A DNA stretch of 64,000 bases from Gnetum montanum (GCA_015680685.1 MNCI01025442.1:432958-496957), one strand, 5' to 3'. Positions 1 to 11,249 are shown, counted from the first letter of the stretch. Translations and numbers: made by a program. The notes: generated from the sequence alone by a model not told the origin.

Positions 1-583
1 ATATTGTACCTGAACACAAGTTTGTGTACGGAAGTAAAGACGAACTTCTTGGATAAACCTTGCAATGCATGGAATAGGCTAAATAGGACTTTATTTATTG
101 TTATTTATTGTTTATCGTTCACATGCTTTATTAGTAATTAAATCTCTCTCAACCCATCTCTCCTAGTTAAGTGCCTCACTACGACCACTTTGAGCACGTG
201 CATTATGCTTGGTGATCCCAACAACGACTAGCGTTTGGTAACCAAGGTTGCATTGGTTTAGGGTGTGAACGGTAAGTGGGAACGGATGCTAATGCTAGGT
301 TAATTAAGGCTTAGTTAGTTAGTTAAAGTTAGTCAATTAGTCTCTTCACCATTCACCTTATCAGCATAGGAGATAAAACATAAAAGACTATAAAAATCAC
401 ATACCTCAGACTTACTTAACCATACAATAGTGACAACTACAAGTAAGTCTAGGAAGACAACGAATGATTAAACTTAAGTGTTCCATAAGGTGTGTAGGCA
501 CTTAGTCTACAGAGTTTGACCGGATCGCGCATGCTACACTCGTATTCATATGGTTGAGTGTAGGGGTACCTCGCCACTCATTA
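1..583 (+). mobile_element. LTR fragment (E0) of the Athila-like family, left part outside window
   Basis: The segment reads in the same sense as the E2 LTR. It has the 'aaataaagac'-like R region near its start, the mid-LTR 'cgactagcgtttggtaa' block, and a terminal stretch reading 'ggggtacctcgccactcatta', the usual LTR end with TCATCA changed to TCATTA. The U3 part lies outside the window. No tRNA-Asp primer site follows position 583, so it is a 3' LTR or a solo LTR rather than a 5' LTR. It abuts LINE sequence directly, so it probably inserted into that LINE. The TSD cannot be tested because the left end is missing. Confidence 0.75.
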
Positions 584-1112
584 GTTGATTTGGGGGAATT
601 TTAATATGTCAGAAATGACTCAAAAAAATAGCAAGGATACATTTTACTTTTCAACAAGATAAATGGAGAGCTTGGTCTTCCTTTAGAAATAGGCTTGCAC
701 TTTCAGATCCTAATGTTACTAGGAATCATAGAGATCCAAATTGGTTTACTAGGTTTAACTATAGATTTGGCATGCTAAGAATTTTTTACAAATTAGATAG
801 AGCTTATCTTTCTACTTCTTCTGATTTATGGTTTGAGTCTCAACACAGTTTATTTGCTTAACCACATCCAAAATGCATTCTTTCAAATCATCTTCCTAGC
901 AAGTTGTCAATTCAAAGAACAAGCCATGTGAAACTTCCCTTTGAAATTTTTATTGCTAATGCTACATTTTTATCTAATAAAAATTTTCAAAGATACTTTT
1001 AGCATGTTTAGTACTTGGTTCCAAGGCCTATAAATTCTAATGGTTTTATTAAATGAAGAGAAAATGCTATTTTGCACTATGAGATTATTAAAACACTTTG
1101 GTAAATGCTTAA
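584..1112 (+). pseudogene. L1-like LINE 1, endonuclease part (split by E1)
   Basis: Conceptual translation gives IWGNFNM at 588-608, matching the 'GDFN' motif of the apurinic endonuclease domain with D changed to N. After a frameshift near 655, a long reading frame carries a fingerprint of the endonuclease C-terminus: 'KLDRAYLS', then 'SNHLP' in place of the usual SDHxP. Several stops (TAG, TAA, TGA) interrupt it. The frame runs into the E1 LTR at 1113 and the LINE resumes at 22329 with its reverse transcriptase. It is a dead element and its 5' part is lost beyond the E0 LTR. The L1-like assignment rests on motif order, not a search. Confidence 0.65.
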
Positions 1113-1966
1113 TGATGAGTAGTAGGTATCCTGTATGCCCAATTATATGAATCACTAGTGTGTACACATGATCTAGTCGAATTCCATGGACTATGTTTAC
1201 CTAAGTGGCCTATATCCTTAGATGGTAAAATGCATGGTTACTAGTTATTGTCTTCCCAATCAATACTTGTGTTAGCTTATTTATATGGTTGATTTTGATT
1301 AATGTATAAGATATTTATTTTTATAGTTTTATTTATTTGTAAAGTGATTAAATAAATGAAGGATTGAATATTTAATTTTACTAATTGATTAACTAAACTA
1401 TCCTAACTATAGAGAATCCATTCCCACTTTCCATACACTTCTTGAATGTATACTAACACTGCTAGGTTGCCAAGTGTTTACTATTGGGTGTACCATGTAT
1501 TTACTGTTGGGATTACCAAGTATTAGTATATTATTCTCAAAGAAGTTGTACTCATGTTACTTATGGATTAAAATATTAAATGCTTAAAGACAAGAAAGTA
1601 AATTACATTCAAAGTAAAATGCTGAAAAATAAACTTAAGCTAATATGAGTTTTGCAATTAATAGAAGAAATCTTGATTTATTACTATTTTTGCAACTATG
1701 TCCAAGAACATATTTCACTCAAATAAAATTTCATACAATCACTTTAATCCATGTTGTAAGCACTCAAAGAGAAAAGTTTGCTAAGTTCTATGGAAGGAAA
1801 CTACAAGAGTTAAACTAAGGGATTGACCAAATGATGTCATAGATGTAATTGGTGTGCACATTTATATAGGCAATGGAAGGATCAATGTCGATGCACATGT
1901 GCCAATGCATCCTATCATGCATCAAGAAGGATGCATTAATGCAATTGACTTATTAACACTTCATCA
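1113..1966 (-). repeat. E1 3' LTR
   Basis: On + it starts tgatgagtagt and ends cttcatca. It aligns along its whole length with 21498-22328, including the 'tgatctagtcgaattccatg', 'aaataaatgaaggattgaata' and 'tttatataggcaatgg' blocks. The last is the TATA region of the minus-strand promoter (near 1860). Upstream of it on the minus strand lies an ATGCAT-rich stretch (about 1885-1945). The polypurine-tract side follows as tactcccatgg from 1967. Confidence 0.8.
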
Positions 1967-4085
1967 TACTCCCATGGCTAGCTGAAAACTCATCCTCAAG
2001 TGAATGAAAATAGGATTAGGTTTCTTACAAAATTTGGGGAAGTATGAAGCTAACTAACTTATTGACTCTAATAAACAAAATAACTCTTTAGTACTAGGTT
2101 GTGTGGATCACAAAATTTATGCGATTTACAAAGAATTGGAAAACTTGAACAGAAATTGGCAAGTGCCTATTGAATAGATAGAGATGGGATGAAATCTTCA
2201 CACCATGCCAAGAGGTGGAGGCTCCTATAGTGTAAAGGATCTTTCATCACTTCCTAGCACTATTGAAGGCCTAGGTTGTTTTGCTGCTACTACTAAAAAT
2301 TAAAAGGCATATAGAAGTACCTTCACCTTTTCTTCTTTGCCTTATGGGTTGTGAATAGTCTAGGTTGCTTTGCCTAGATGTGATTCTGCTAGAATATTTC
2401 ACCAGCATGGTAGTGTAGGAAACATCTCCTTCATATTGATAAACCAAGCCAAGAATTGTTTACATTCAATGTCAAACATGTAAACACTATTTTGCAGCTC
2501 CTAGTAGTCACTTATTATCATGGTCAAGTCCTCAGCAACAGATTGTTGATCAATGAATTTTCTGTTGAGAACTTCAAGCTCCACATTGGCCACTTTCAAC
2601 TTCTATTTAGTCTCTCCATAGAGCTTGAACTTTACCTCATAAAGAAGGTAAGAGCTAGCTACCTACTTCTCAAGTTCTCTCCTAGGCCTCTCTCCTATCA
2701 TTATTGCCAAGTTTGCATATCGAAGCTTGGTAAGCTCCATGTATTTGGTCATCTTCTCAATATGCAACTCCTTCAAGTAGATCTCTACTTAGTCATTGAG
2801 TCCATCAAAGATGGGCTACCAAGCATTAGCTCTTTGTTGGAGTTTTTAGATGGTTTCATTTGCCTTCACCTTGGCCAATTTGATCTCCTTTTCTTTGACT
2901 TCCTTGAACATCCTTACCTAGTCCCTATATTGATTTTTAACTTATTTGTAATTTAGGGTTTTGTTCTTATAGGCAATTACCTTAATTATAGTCTTTTGGT
3001 GAAGGGCTTGAAGCTCCTCCATAGAGAAATTTTTATTTTTTGTAGCCAACCTCCTGAGGTCCAAGTCATCTTGGCAAGTTGTTCCTACTACTGATGAATG
3101 TACTTTACCATTTAACCTTTTTTCTACTTAGCATTTCATAGGTGATGGTTATTGCAAGTTAGCACCAGGTTTTCTTTGTGAACTTGGTGAAGGTTATGGT
3201 TAGTGGTATTAATCATTACTTTTGATAGTGATACATCAAAGATTACCATTTCCTTTACATTATTAGCCTCTTATAATTTCTATTGTAGCTGTTGAAAAGA
3301 TTCATCTCTTGTGAATTCTAGCTTGATAATAGTAGGATCAGATAAATAGACTCTAACTTCTACAATCTCAGTAGGCAACTATTGATTGCTAGTGGTGGCT
3401 TCCTTGAGTTGCACATTGGTGATCAGTAGCTTACCCCTTATCTTCAATAGCTATGACTAGATTGCTAATATGTCTTCTAAGAGATCAAAGATCTTCAAAA
3501 TTGATTTCTCAACTCCCACCAATTATTCTAACACTTCTTTGTATTGGGAAGCACTCATCCTTTTGTTCCCTACTCTTGATGATGCCTATACATCTACCAT
3601 TACAATAATATAAGGAATAGATGTAGTAGGAGCACTTAGAACTTCTCCCACACAATCCAACACTACATCTACTATTATCTCTAGACCTTTGTTTAGCACA
3701 ACCAAGTCCATCACTCCTTTGCATTCTTTTGGTATTATAGAGAAGGTTGCTACATTCCCAAAATTTTAGGGAATGTTTGTCCTGGAATGTACATAGTGAC
3801 TTTTGTGGCATTAATATTGGAGTGGACAGGTGTTTGGTTTCTTTAAGAAGAGAACAACGGTGTCATCTCACTATTTAACCAACTAATGGTTCTTGTGACC
3901 TTATTGAGATGGCTCATTACTAGACAATATACCAAAGATTCTTCACCACCTCTGAAGACTTACTGTTATTGCAACTCGTACTCTTTGAGTTTTCTTAGGT
4001 GTTCTATAGTTGCTAGCATTTTAGGTGTTGTCTTCAATGTTTCAAGTGATAATGGTGGTAATTGCTTCTTATTTTAAAGCTTAGC
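1967..4085 (-). pseudogene. E1 3' ORF, C-terminal coiled-coil part (decayed)
   Basis: Starts just inside the polypurine tract. The minus strand translates in pieces into Lys/Glu/Leu-rich, heptad-like sequence, for example 'LEELVGVEKSILKIFDLLED' near 3500 with stops repaired by eye. The complementary plus strand is correspondingly Leu/Phe/His-rich, and its 166-residue open frame at 2456-2956 is only that antisense image. Similar sequence recurs at 29.3-31.2 kb, about 43.0-43.5 kb and 47.1-47.9 kb in sibling elements, so this is a family-wide 3' ORF rather than captured host sequence. Function unknown. Many frameshifts and stops. Confidence 0.5.
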
Positions 4086-4790
4086 AGGTTATTTGTCTTT
4101 CATCATTTCTTGCCAAGATGCAGTAGGATCCCTGAGAACCACATCTTTATCATACCAGGCTATTCCCACCCTTTTACAGAGTTTTTTCATGATGTATGGG
4201 AATGGAAATGTCTTCCTACCCTTCTCATTCTTCTTGAAATGATTTTCTATTTCGAGGAAAAAGAGTTACAATAGGTTGACTAGGAATATCCTCCTAAGAG
4301 CCACACATGCCCTAGTAAAGAAGGTTGTAACCTTACTTGGCCTCACCATTGGATTGAGGTAATAGATCATAACATTGAAGTATGCTTGCTCTACCTTAGT
4401 GAGGGCACCATACTCTTTATAGTCCACTCCATAGCACCATTGAACCCACTCCTTCTTGGCTTCTGGGTCTACTTGTGTAGATATCTATGCTAGCTTTACC
4501 CTAATGTTGGGTAATCTAAGGGCCTTTACAATTGCCTCAACCAAGTAGAAGATGGTGATATCCTTGATTTGGCATCTTCTTGTCAATTGGTCTAGAAAAG
4601 GCAAGTCTCTCCCATGTACCATTTTCCACTATTGGAAAGAATAGATCATAGTGAAGACCCTTGAAGTTGTGTTTTAACCTCTTCTAGTGCAAGCTCTAGG
4701 ACTGATCTGAAATTTAACTGTTGAATAATTGAGCTCTTAATTTCTTTAGTATGAACCTCTTCAACCAAGCTTCTAAAAGTTTGGCCTCTA
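4086..4790 (-). pseudogene. E1 3' ORF, putative plant transposon protein-like domain
   Basis: On the minus strand a frame with few stops reads through 'EWVQWCYGVDYKEYGALTK', 'AYFNVMIYYLNPMVRPSKVT', then 'TFPFPYIMKKLCKRVGI'. This order (W-rich segment, Phe-x-x-x-hydrophobic-x-x-Asn-Pro, Thr-rich turn, then 'FP-x-hydrophobic-I-x-x-LC-x-R-x-G') resembles the putative plant transposon protein domain often found beside plant Ty3/gypsy elements. It lies between pol and the 3' LTR and is followed by the coiled coil. The domain identity is from pattern memory only and needs a profile search. An env-like ORF is an alternative because Athila elements carry one at this place, but no clear signal peptide or paired membrane segments are visible. 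Confidence 0.45.
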
Positions 4791-5284
4791 GATTAGGCTA
4801 TGGTCTTGAGATTTCATCCTACCTAAATTACCCTATTTCTATTGTAGTAATTTGCTGAACAGATTCCACTCAGGCTTATAGAGCTTGGTAGCATGGATAG
4901 CCTTGGCTGCTCACTCCTAGGATTACTGTTACAGTTGTTGCTATTGGCTCTTCCACCATGTGGTTACTTTTCCTTGGGCTATCATGGCCCTCCTAACTAC
5001 AGTCCTTTCTTGGATGCCATATATGATTACAAACATAACCTAGGATTAGTTTCTTATTCATAACCTTTGTTTCTTTTGGATACCTTCCTTTGTTTGATTA
5101 GGTTATGTTTTTTGGTCAAAAATCTTGGAATTTCATCATTAAGTTCTTATTTAATGATTGTAAGCATATAATATTATTATTTTATTCATAGTTTAATGGA
5201 GGTTAATTATTGATATTAACTCTTGTGATCATTAATTTAATATTATTTTAATATCTTATCCATAGAGAGTTAGAAAAATTTCCG
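4791..5284 (-). other. E1 interior, AT-rich, no recognisable coding
   Basis: Upstream end (minus sense) of the 3' ORF region. It has scattered stops in all frames and runs of A/T around 5150-5290. Nothing further is recognised. Confidence 0.4.
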
Positions 5285-5386
5285 AAAATTTTTTAGAAAA
5301 ACCTAGTGTTTGATGCTTCAAATGTAAAGCATACNAAAATTTTTTTAGAAAAACCTAGTGTTTGATGCTTCAAATGTAAAGCATAC
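5285..5386. repeat. 50-bp direct duplication flanking a single N (5335)
   Basis: The 50 bases before the N (5285-5334) and those after it (5336-5386) are the same apart from one extra T in a T-run. A single ambiguous base exactly between two copies suggests a scaffolding or gap-closing overlap rather than a biological tandem repeat. Confidence 0.8.
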
Positions 5387-7339
5387 CTCTGGTAACTTGA
5401 GGATTGAAGAACAGGTGAAATCAATTAAACAAGTAAGAAGTTATGATTGTTGGAAGATTTCTAAGCTCTAAAAAATGGAAAAGATTCCTCTGGCATTTGT
5501 GAGAAATGATAAAAAAAATGAGCTAAGTGTTGTGCATATTTATAGTATTTTTACCATGTGTCGATAAGAATGCATCAATGTAGCTATTCATAGTTATCTT
5601 TTTCACTTAAGATATTGAGAAATTTTGGAAAAGTTTGGGGTTGAAACAATAGCCAAATGGGAGTCAAAAATCTAGGAAATCGTAGCAATGACACAATTAA
5701 GGATTTAGTTTATGAATTTAGAGTAGTTTGATCATGTGAGATGAGTAATTGGAAGATGTTTCTAATGCTAAAATAGAGAAAAATTTAGATGTTACAAGCT
5801 ATTAAGATGATTGAAACTATAATGGGCCTATGGTTAGGGAATTGAACTTATGGTAAACCAATAGATATGTAAGTGGATCTTTCCTAGAGTAGGCTTATGC
5901 CTAATATGCCCTTGCATAACCTCATCACAAGGAGTCCATAGACACCCAGGATGATAAATGGTTATTTTAAGTTTAGCTTCATATCCATGAAAAAGATTTT
6001 CTTAGGATTATGTAAACTATGAAATAAAACCATTAGTTTATCATGCCATAAGGTAGCAAGATGAGAAAAAATGGAGTGCATGAATGGTAGACAGAGAATG
6101 GTAGATGAATAAGTTGCATCATGGTTGCATGGGATCCTTAGTAAAATTAGTGATTAAGATGATCTGATACCACTCTGTCCCAAGTCTAAACCAAGTCCAC
6201 TCTAATTACAATGACATCGTATTGGCATATTCTTTCTCTTCCACCATCAAGAGATTATGACACCACAAAGGATAACCATCACTCTTGGAGAAGAAGAAAA
6301 GAGGAAGTAGGTAGGATCTTAGTTAGAAGGGTGCCTTTAGGCATGGGTAACATATCTTTCCAGCCCCATAACCAGTGCTTGTAGCACATGAGATTATCTA
6401 AGAGGTATGCTTTGAATTCCTATTTGTTTTATTTTTTGTTTGTTTCTTATTACAAGAATCACATCATGCAGAGGCATGCTTCCTTTTATGATTGATAGTA
6501 GGAATGATGATATACCAATGAAAAGCCATAAAGCTAAAGAAGAAAGTTGAGAAATGAATACAACAAATCTTCTTAAGGTCACATCCTTTTCCATTCCCAT
6601 TTGGTCCTTTCTTAGTTTATTGGGTAACAAGATCATATGTTACTTTTAGTCTCAATGTGCAAAAACCATCATGTTTTCATGATGCAGACTCCTTATGGAA
6701 TGGGTGGATGTCATGAACTTACTACCTAATATCATTAACAAACTGATATAATGTTAGTAGATAACATAATCCAATGACAAATTTGACCTTTTGAAATCAA
6801 TCATAACTTGATAGTTGCATTCAGAAATTTCCAAAATTCATAGTAGTCATGGAACAAAACCTAATATTTCAAGTAAGACTAAATGAAAATAATAAGAACA
6901 AGACAAGAAAAATATATAAATAATTAGTAAAATATTAAGGAAATGAAAAAAATATAAAGAACATTACAAAAACAACAAGAAAACTCTTTTATCATTATCA
7001 AGACATTATGGTAGATAGATATCTTCCTCATGACTAAGTTGTGGAGCATGCTTATTCTTAATCAGAGGCGTTAGTATTGTAGTCAGCTACTTAGAAGTCC
7101 ATGAATGGTTTAAGTTACTAAATATTGACAAGCATGTGCTTTTGAGGGCTTGTTGGATGGCAAATTATCATAGCTCTGGAAGGAAAAGTTAAGTGTATGA
7201 TGTAAGGTCTTTCTCATAATATCTAGAACTTAGTTTGTTGTGGCACATACATGGGATTTCAATAGAGAACCTTATCTCCTAGTTTGAATATAAATTTTCT
7301 TAGCTATGCATCATGATGTTGTTTATTGTATGCCTTATG
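5387..7339 (-). other. E1 conserved non-coding block downstream of pol
   Basis: No reading frame of note. It contains landmarks shared, in the same order, with the other family members: 'taggcttatgcctaatatgc' (5891), 'aaccaagtccac' (6189), 'ctttaggcatgggtaacata' (6332) and 'ggtatgctttgaattcc' (6404). Counterparts lie in E2 (17.88-18.45 kb, opposite strand), the composite (32.0-32.6 and 35.6-36.15 kb) and E5 (48.56-49.1 kb). The region 6640-7339 is AT-rich with nothing recognised. Confidence 0.6.
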
Positions 7340-8040
7340 TGTTTCATTCATCATTAGAGCTACTCTTTGATTTCATTTGGCATCTTAAGTATCATGCGTC
7401 TTTTCTTTTGTGCTAAGTTAATTTCTAAGTCAAGTTTACAAGGAGGTGTAAGTTTATGGAATTTAGTTTGAATTGGAAGGTTAGATAACTTTTTGTACAC
7501 TAACTCATAGGTAGAGTAGCATATAAGAAGTTTCCATGTTGAGCAATATGACAATAGGCATGATTAAGTTTAGTGCTCCAGTCATTCCTATATCTATTCA
7601 TAGTTCACATTAGAATCCATGTGATTTCCCATTGGTGACCTCTACTTAACCATTAACTTGGGGATGATAGAATATTGTGAGTTTATGTTTCACCCCTAAG
7701 CATTACATTAATGTTCAAAAAATATCACCTGTGAAATGTGTTCCATTATTAGAAATTAGTTCTCTAGGCACACCAAACCTATTTACTACTTGTTGTTGAA
7801 AAACTCAAACTACAGTGGTAGATGTATGATCATAAATGGTTGCAGTTTTAGCCTACATGGTATAGTAGTCAATAGCCACAATAATGTATTACTTTTCATT
7901 GGACATGAGAGTGATGTGTCCCATGAAATCAATTCCCCAAATTTTGAAAGGTTCCAATGGTTAAATCCACTATTGGAGCCCTTTCATTCTGGTCATCATT
8001 CCTTCATTTCATTGGCACCTTTGAGCTTACCAAGAAAATA
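7340..8040 (-). pseudogene. E1 integrase remnant
   Basis: Minus-strand translation gives, with stops and frameshifts, the counterparts of E2 integrase: a segment like 'MTTRMEGPQ', then 'FxxWGxxFMGxI', a first-Asp block 'VAIDYYT', a second block 'LISNNGTHFTG' (Asn where the second catalytic Asp is expected), and the C-terminal 'YELVYKKLSNLPIQ' at about 7490. The element is inactive. It joins the RT stub directly at about 8040, with RT core and RNase H missing. Confidence 0.7.
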
Positions 8041-8290
8041 ATCCTTGAATGTTTCCATGTTCAATAGTATAAATTCTATACAAATCCTTCATTTCCCTCC
8101 TTTATTTGGCACAATAATAAGTAGACTTACCCATTCACTATCTACTATAGGATAGATGAATCCTACCTTAAGAAGTTTTTCAACTTTGTTTTTTACAACT
8201 TGTTTCAGCTTTGAATTCAACCTTCTTTGTGACTGCCTCTTTGGTTTGTTGTGGAGTTTGTATAGTTCATGTGTTAGCATATGTGTAGAT
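8041..8290 (-). pseudogene. E1 reverse-transcriptase N-terminal stub
   Basis: Minus-strand frame 8280-8089 reads 'LKQVVKNKVEKLLKVGFIYP' and then 'SEWVSLLIIVPNKGGK', the classic start of a Ty3/gypsy RT (SxWxSPxVxVxKKxG). After a TGA in place of Trp it continues 'RICIEF' and 'METFKDYF' and stops being RT at about 8041. The FMDD catalytic region and all of RNase H are absent. E2 has about 1.47 kb between the same two landmarks (about 14822 to 16290). Confidence 0.75.
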
Positions 8291-8748
8291 CTATTCTATT
8301 CAATTCATCATATGACCAAGCAAAGACTATTCGCCATATGTTTGTCACTTTTAGTAATTTTCCTTTCATTCCTTAGTGAGGTTAGCATTGATTATTATCG
8401 ACTTACCATTATCAAGAAATACATATTCCAAAGTTGCCAATAAACATGTCAATGGAAGTGGTTCTTGTTTGGAATTATCAAAGATTTCCAAATTTCCCTA
8501 ATCCATTTCTACTTCTATGTAAAAAAGTTAATTCTAAATTTGCTCCATTTCATCCATCTTATTGATATAAGCACTACTAAGGAGTTCAACTAGTTCCATG
8601 CACATTGTTAAGCTATAGCTAACATCTAATGTCAACTACTAGGTACCCTCTTACTTTGTGGCTATTGCATACAAACATGTTTGAACATTTGATGTTTTGG
8701 CATACTTCTTACATGCTATGATGGTTGTCTCTTTATAGCCCATATTTT
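8291..8748 (-). other. E1 protease-RT linker, decayed
   Basis: Corresponds to E2 14112-14640, between protease and RT. No intact frame. The plus-strand open stretch at 8156-8443 is antisense. Confidence 0.4.
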
Positions 8749-9260
8749 CTACACACAATGGCACCTTGTGTCACTATATGTGATGCATGGAATTCTCTTC
8801 TTTTCAACTTTGCTACAGTCATTTTCCTTGGAGATATTCAAAGATAGGTTTTTGATCCCTAGCTTGGCATCAATTGTGCATATCCAATCCCTTCTCAAAA
8901 TAATTGAAAAACCCTCCTTACAATTCTCCACATGGATTACTAGGAAATCCACTAGATAAGACCTTTGACAAATGGTAATCACAATACCCTCTACTAGTCT
9001 AAAGGGAATGATAATGAATTGATTAACAAGCTCTAATCTGATGTTACATTTCTTTAGTGAAGGTAGGTTCTGAGTTTCATACATTTCTTAAGAGATTAAG
9101 TTCACTCTAAAACCTAAGTCTAATAGAGATTTGCATAGATCATTTCCTACAATTTATAAGTAAATTAGAGGAATTCCAAGGTTAGATCTTTTAATAGAAA
9201 GATCTCCTACCTTAATCTAGTTTGTAACTACATGAGTTAACATGATATTATGTACATTTA
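8749..9260 (-). pseudogene. E1 aspartic protease remnant
   Basis: The minus strand reads 'LLDLGFRVNLIS', aligning with 'LLDSGFGVNLIS' in E2, so the active-site D-S/T-G is now D-L-G. It continues as 'EMYETQNLPSLKKCNIRLEL' and ends 'IPCITYSDTRCHCV', collinear with E2 protease (13.6-14.1 kb). The open 111-codon stretch 9084-8749 is the best-preserved coding piece of E1. Confidence 0.7.
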
Positions 9261-10465
9261 TGGATTTTTTGTTTAAAGGTAGCTTATTGGTGATTTCTGA
9301 AGTAGCTTGTGAAGGATTAGTAGCCACAGGTGCCTAAGGCAGTTTAGGTGGATGTTTGGTTTTGAAGAAAGAATTTTTCTAAGGATTATGCTTAAAACCA
9401 CTCAAATTGTAATCTGGCTATAATTTCATGGCCTACATGACATTACGTTGTTAAGGATATGCTAGAATTTCTTCTGGCATAGATGGTGTAGGTGGAAAAG
9501 GAGTGGAATTAAAAGATGTAGAGTGTTATGGTGAATAATGAAATGGATAAGTTGAAGGAGATTTGACTTGTGGAGTGGTTGCTTTGTGATATTTAGGAGG
9601 TAATAGTGATGAGAAAAAGAAGCATGACTTACAAAGCCACTAGGAGTTACAAATTGTTGGACATAATATCCATATAGGTTTGGTTGGTGGTAGGGATATT
9701 ACTACCTTGGTAGTAGCATCCCCCACAACTGTGGGTTTTGTTGTTGATGATAATGATCTTAAGATTGAGTGGCACTCTACTCAAATAATACTATTGTTGG
9801 TGGAATTGTTACCAATAATTACCTTGTGGATAAGGAAATCTCCTAGGTGGTTTCCTTTTTGTAAATTTTGGATTCAATGCATAGATTCCACATTCTTGTA
9901 GATGTGACAGTACAAAACAACATTCCTTGGGATGTTCATATTGATAAATTTCACATCCTTCTTCACCTCTTTCAAAATTTGTAACCCTATTAACTACTAT
10001 AACCTTACTTTATGTTGATTATAATCCCTTCATATATCCTTTCTTCCCTTTTATCCTTATTTTAGTTCCCTTGCTTCGTTTCCTCCTCTATAATCTTTAA
10101 GGTGATTTGGAACTTCTTATCCAAGGAGTCCCACCTTTTAGCCACCTTAAGTAATATTTTTGTGACAAGTTTTTAGATTAGCAAGGTTTTCCTTTATACC
10201 ACTTTATCTAGTGATGCTTCCTCCCTAGGATCCTAGAGACATACCTCCATTTTGCAAATGGAGAAGTCTCTATTATACTCCTTTGCACTTTCTCACTTTT
10301 TAGATTCTTCTTCTTCCTTGGCCATTTGATCAATAAGCCTTTGAATACTATGGACTTGCATCTCTAACAATCTCCCTTGGGCATAGAACCTAGGAATCTC
10401 TCTAGTTTTATTTTTGAGTCCATCTATCATATGACAAAGCTATTCCCATTGAGAGAAACCACAGC
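9261..10465 (-). pseudogene. E1 gag, C-terminal half
   Basis: The minus strand carries the gag C-half in one mostly continuous frame broken by about 20 stops, mainly TAG: 'LCHMIDGLKNKTREIPRFYA', 'VHSIQRLIDQMAKEE', the zinc-knuckle-like 'CEIYQYEHPKECC', then a Pro/Gln/Asn-rich tail. It is truncated at 10465 by E2; the N-half lies beyond E2 from 20021. Confidence 0.7.
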
Positions 10466-10470
10466 CTAGG
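10466..10470. other. E2 target-site duplication, left copy (ctagg)
   Basis: ctagg immediately precedes TGATGAAC of the E2 5' LTR. The identical ctagg at 20016-20020 follows TCATCA of the 3' LTR. Both sit inside the gag of E1, which reads on across the two junctions. Confidence 0.9.
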
Positions 10471-11249
10471 TGATGAACCATGATATTGGGACTGCAATAT
10501 CGGATCTATGATATCGAGTCTACGATATCGGAGCCTGCCAAGCGATATCGAACATCCGATATCAGAACTTGTCTTGTTGCCTATAAATAAGAGGTGGGCT
10601 CACTTAGTTTTATCATTAGTTTTCTTAGTCCCTTACCCGAACTCTTGTAGTTTTCCCTTTCCAAAGTTAGAATTATTTCTAAGTGCTTGGAGTAGGAGTC
10701 ATAAAGTGAATGGATTTTTATTCAAGAATTGTCTACCTAAGTACACCTTGTGTCTAGAAATAAAGACGAACTTTGTGATAAACCTTGCAGCATTCAAAAT
10801 AGCTTATTTATTGCATTTAATGTTATTTATAGTTACTTAATTCTTTCGTTAGTTAATTGATGTTGTTTATATTGATTCGTTAATTTTCACAAATAAGCAC
10901 ACTCAGTATGACCAGTTCGAGCATACGTGGAACACTTGGTAACCTAGTAACGACTAGCGTTTGGTAATCCTAGTAGTGTTACACTGGTTCAGGATGTGTA
11001 CGGAGAGTGGGAACGAATGCTGGTGTTAGGACTAATTAGAAACTAGCAAATTAATTAAATTAAACTAGTTACTTAATTATTTCACTTCTACCTTTTAGCA
11101 CCAAGACATAAACATAAAAAGCATAAAATTCATATACTTCAAGTTTACTTAACCATACAATTGTGCCATACGAGTAAGCTTGGGAAGACAACGATTGCCT
11201 AACCCATCCTTGTTCTGTGATGGTGCATAAGCACTTAGTCCTTGAAGTT
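10471..11249 (+). repeat. E2 5' LTR, 3'-truncated
   Basis: Aligns with 19200-19949 of the 3' LTR from TGATGAAC to 'gcacttagtccttgaagtt'. After 11249 it diverges completely: the expected 'gtttgaccaaatcgc...ccactcatca' end and primer site are absent. It contains a TATA box, CTATAAATAAGAGG, at 10581, and an 'aaataaag' polyadenylation-type signal near 10759. The U3 palindrome array is larger than in the 3' LTR. Confidence 0.82.
10481..10563. promoter_or_regulatory. GATATC palindrome array upstream of LTR TATA box
   Basis: Within about 80 bp there are six GATATC-type hexamers (gatatt, aatatc, gatatc, gatatc, gatatc, gatatc), several extended to CGATATCG, ending about 20 bp before the TATA box at 10581. 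The 3' LTR holds only four in 19210-19265. Placement in U3 suggests a cis-regulatory enhancer array; function is inferred. Confidence 0.55.

Noticed and set aside
2456-2956. 166-codon open frame on + (Leu/Phe/His-rich)
   Set aside because: It is the antisense image of the minus-strand coiled-coil ORF of E1; no start context, no homology, composition explained by the reverse strand.
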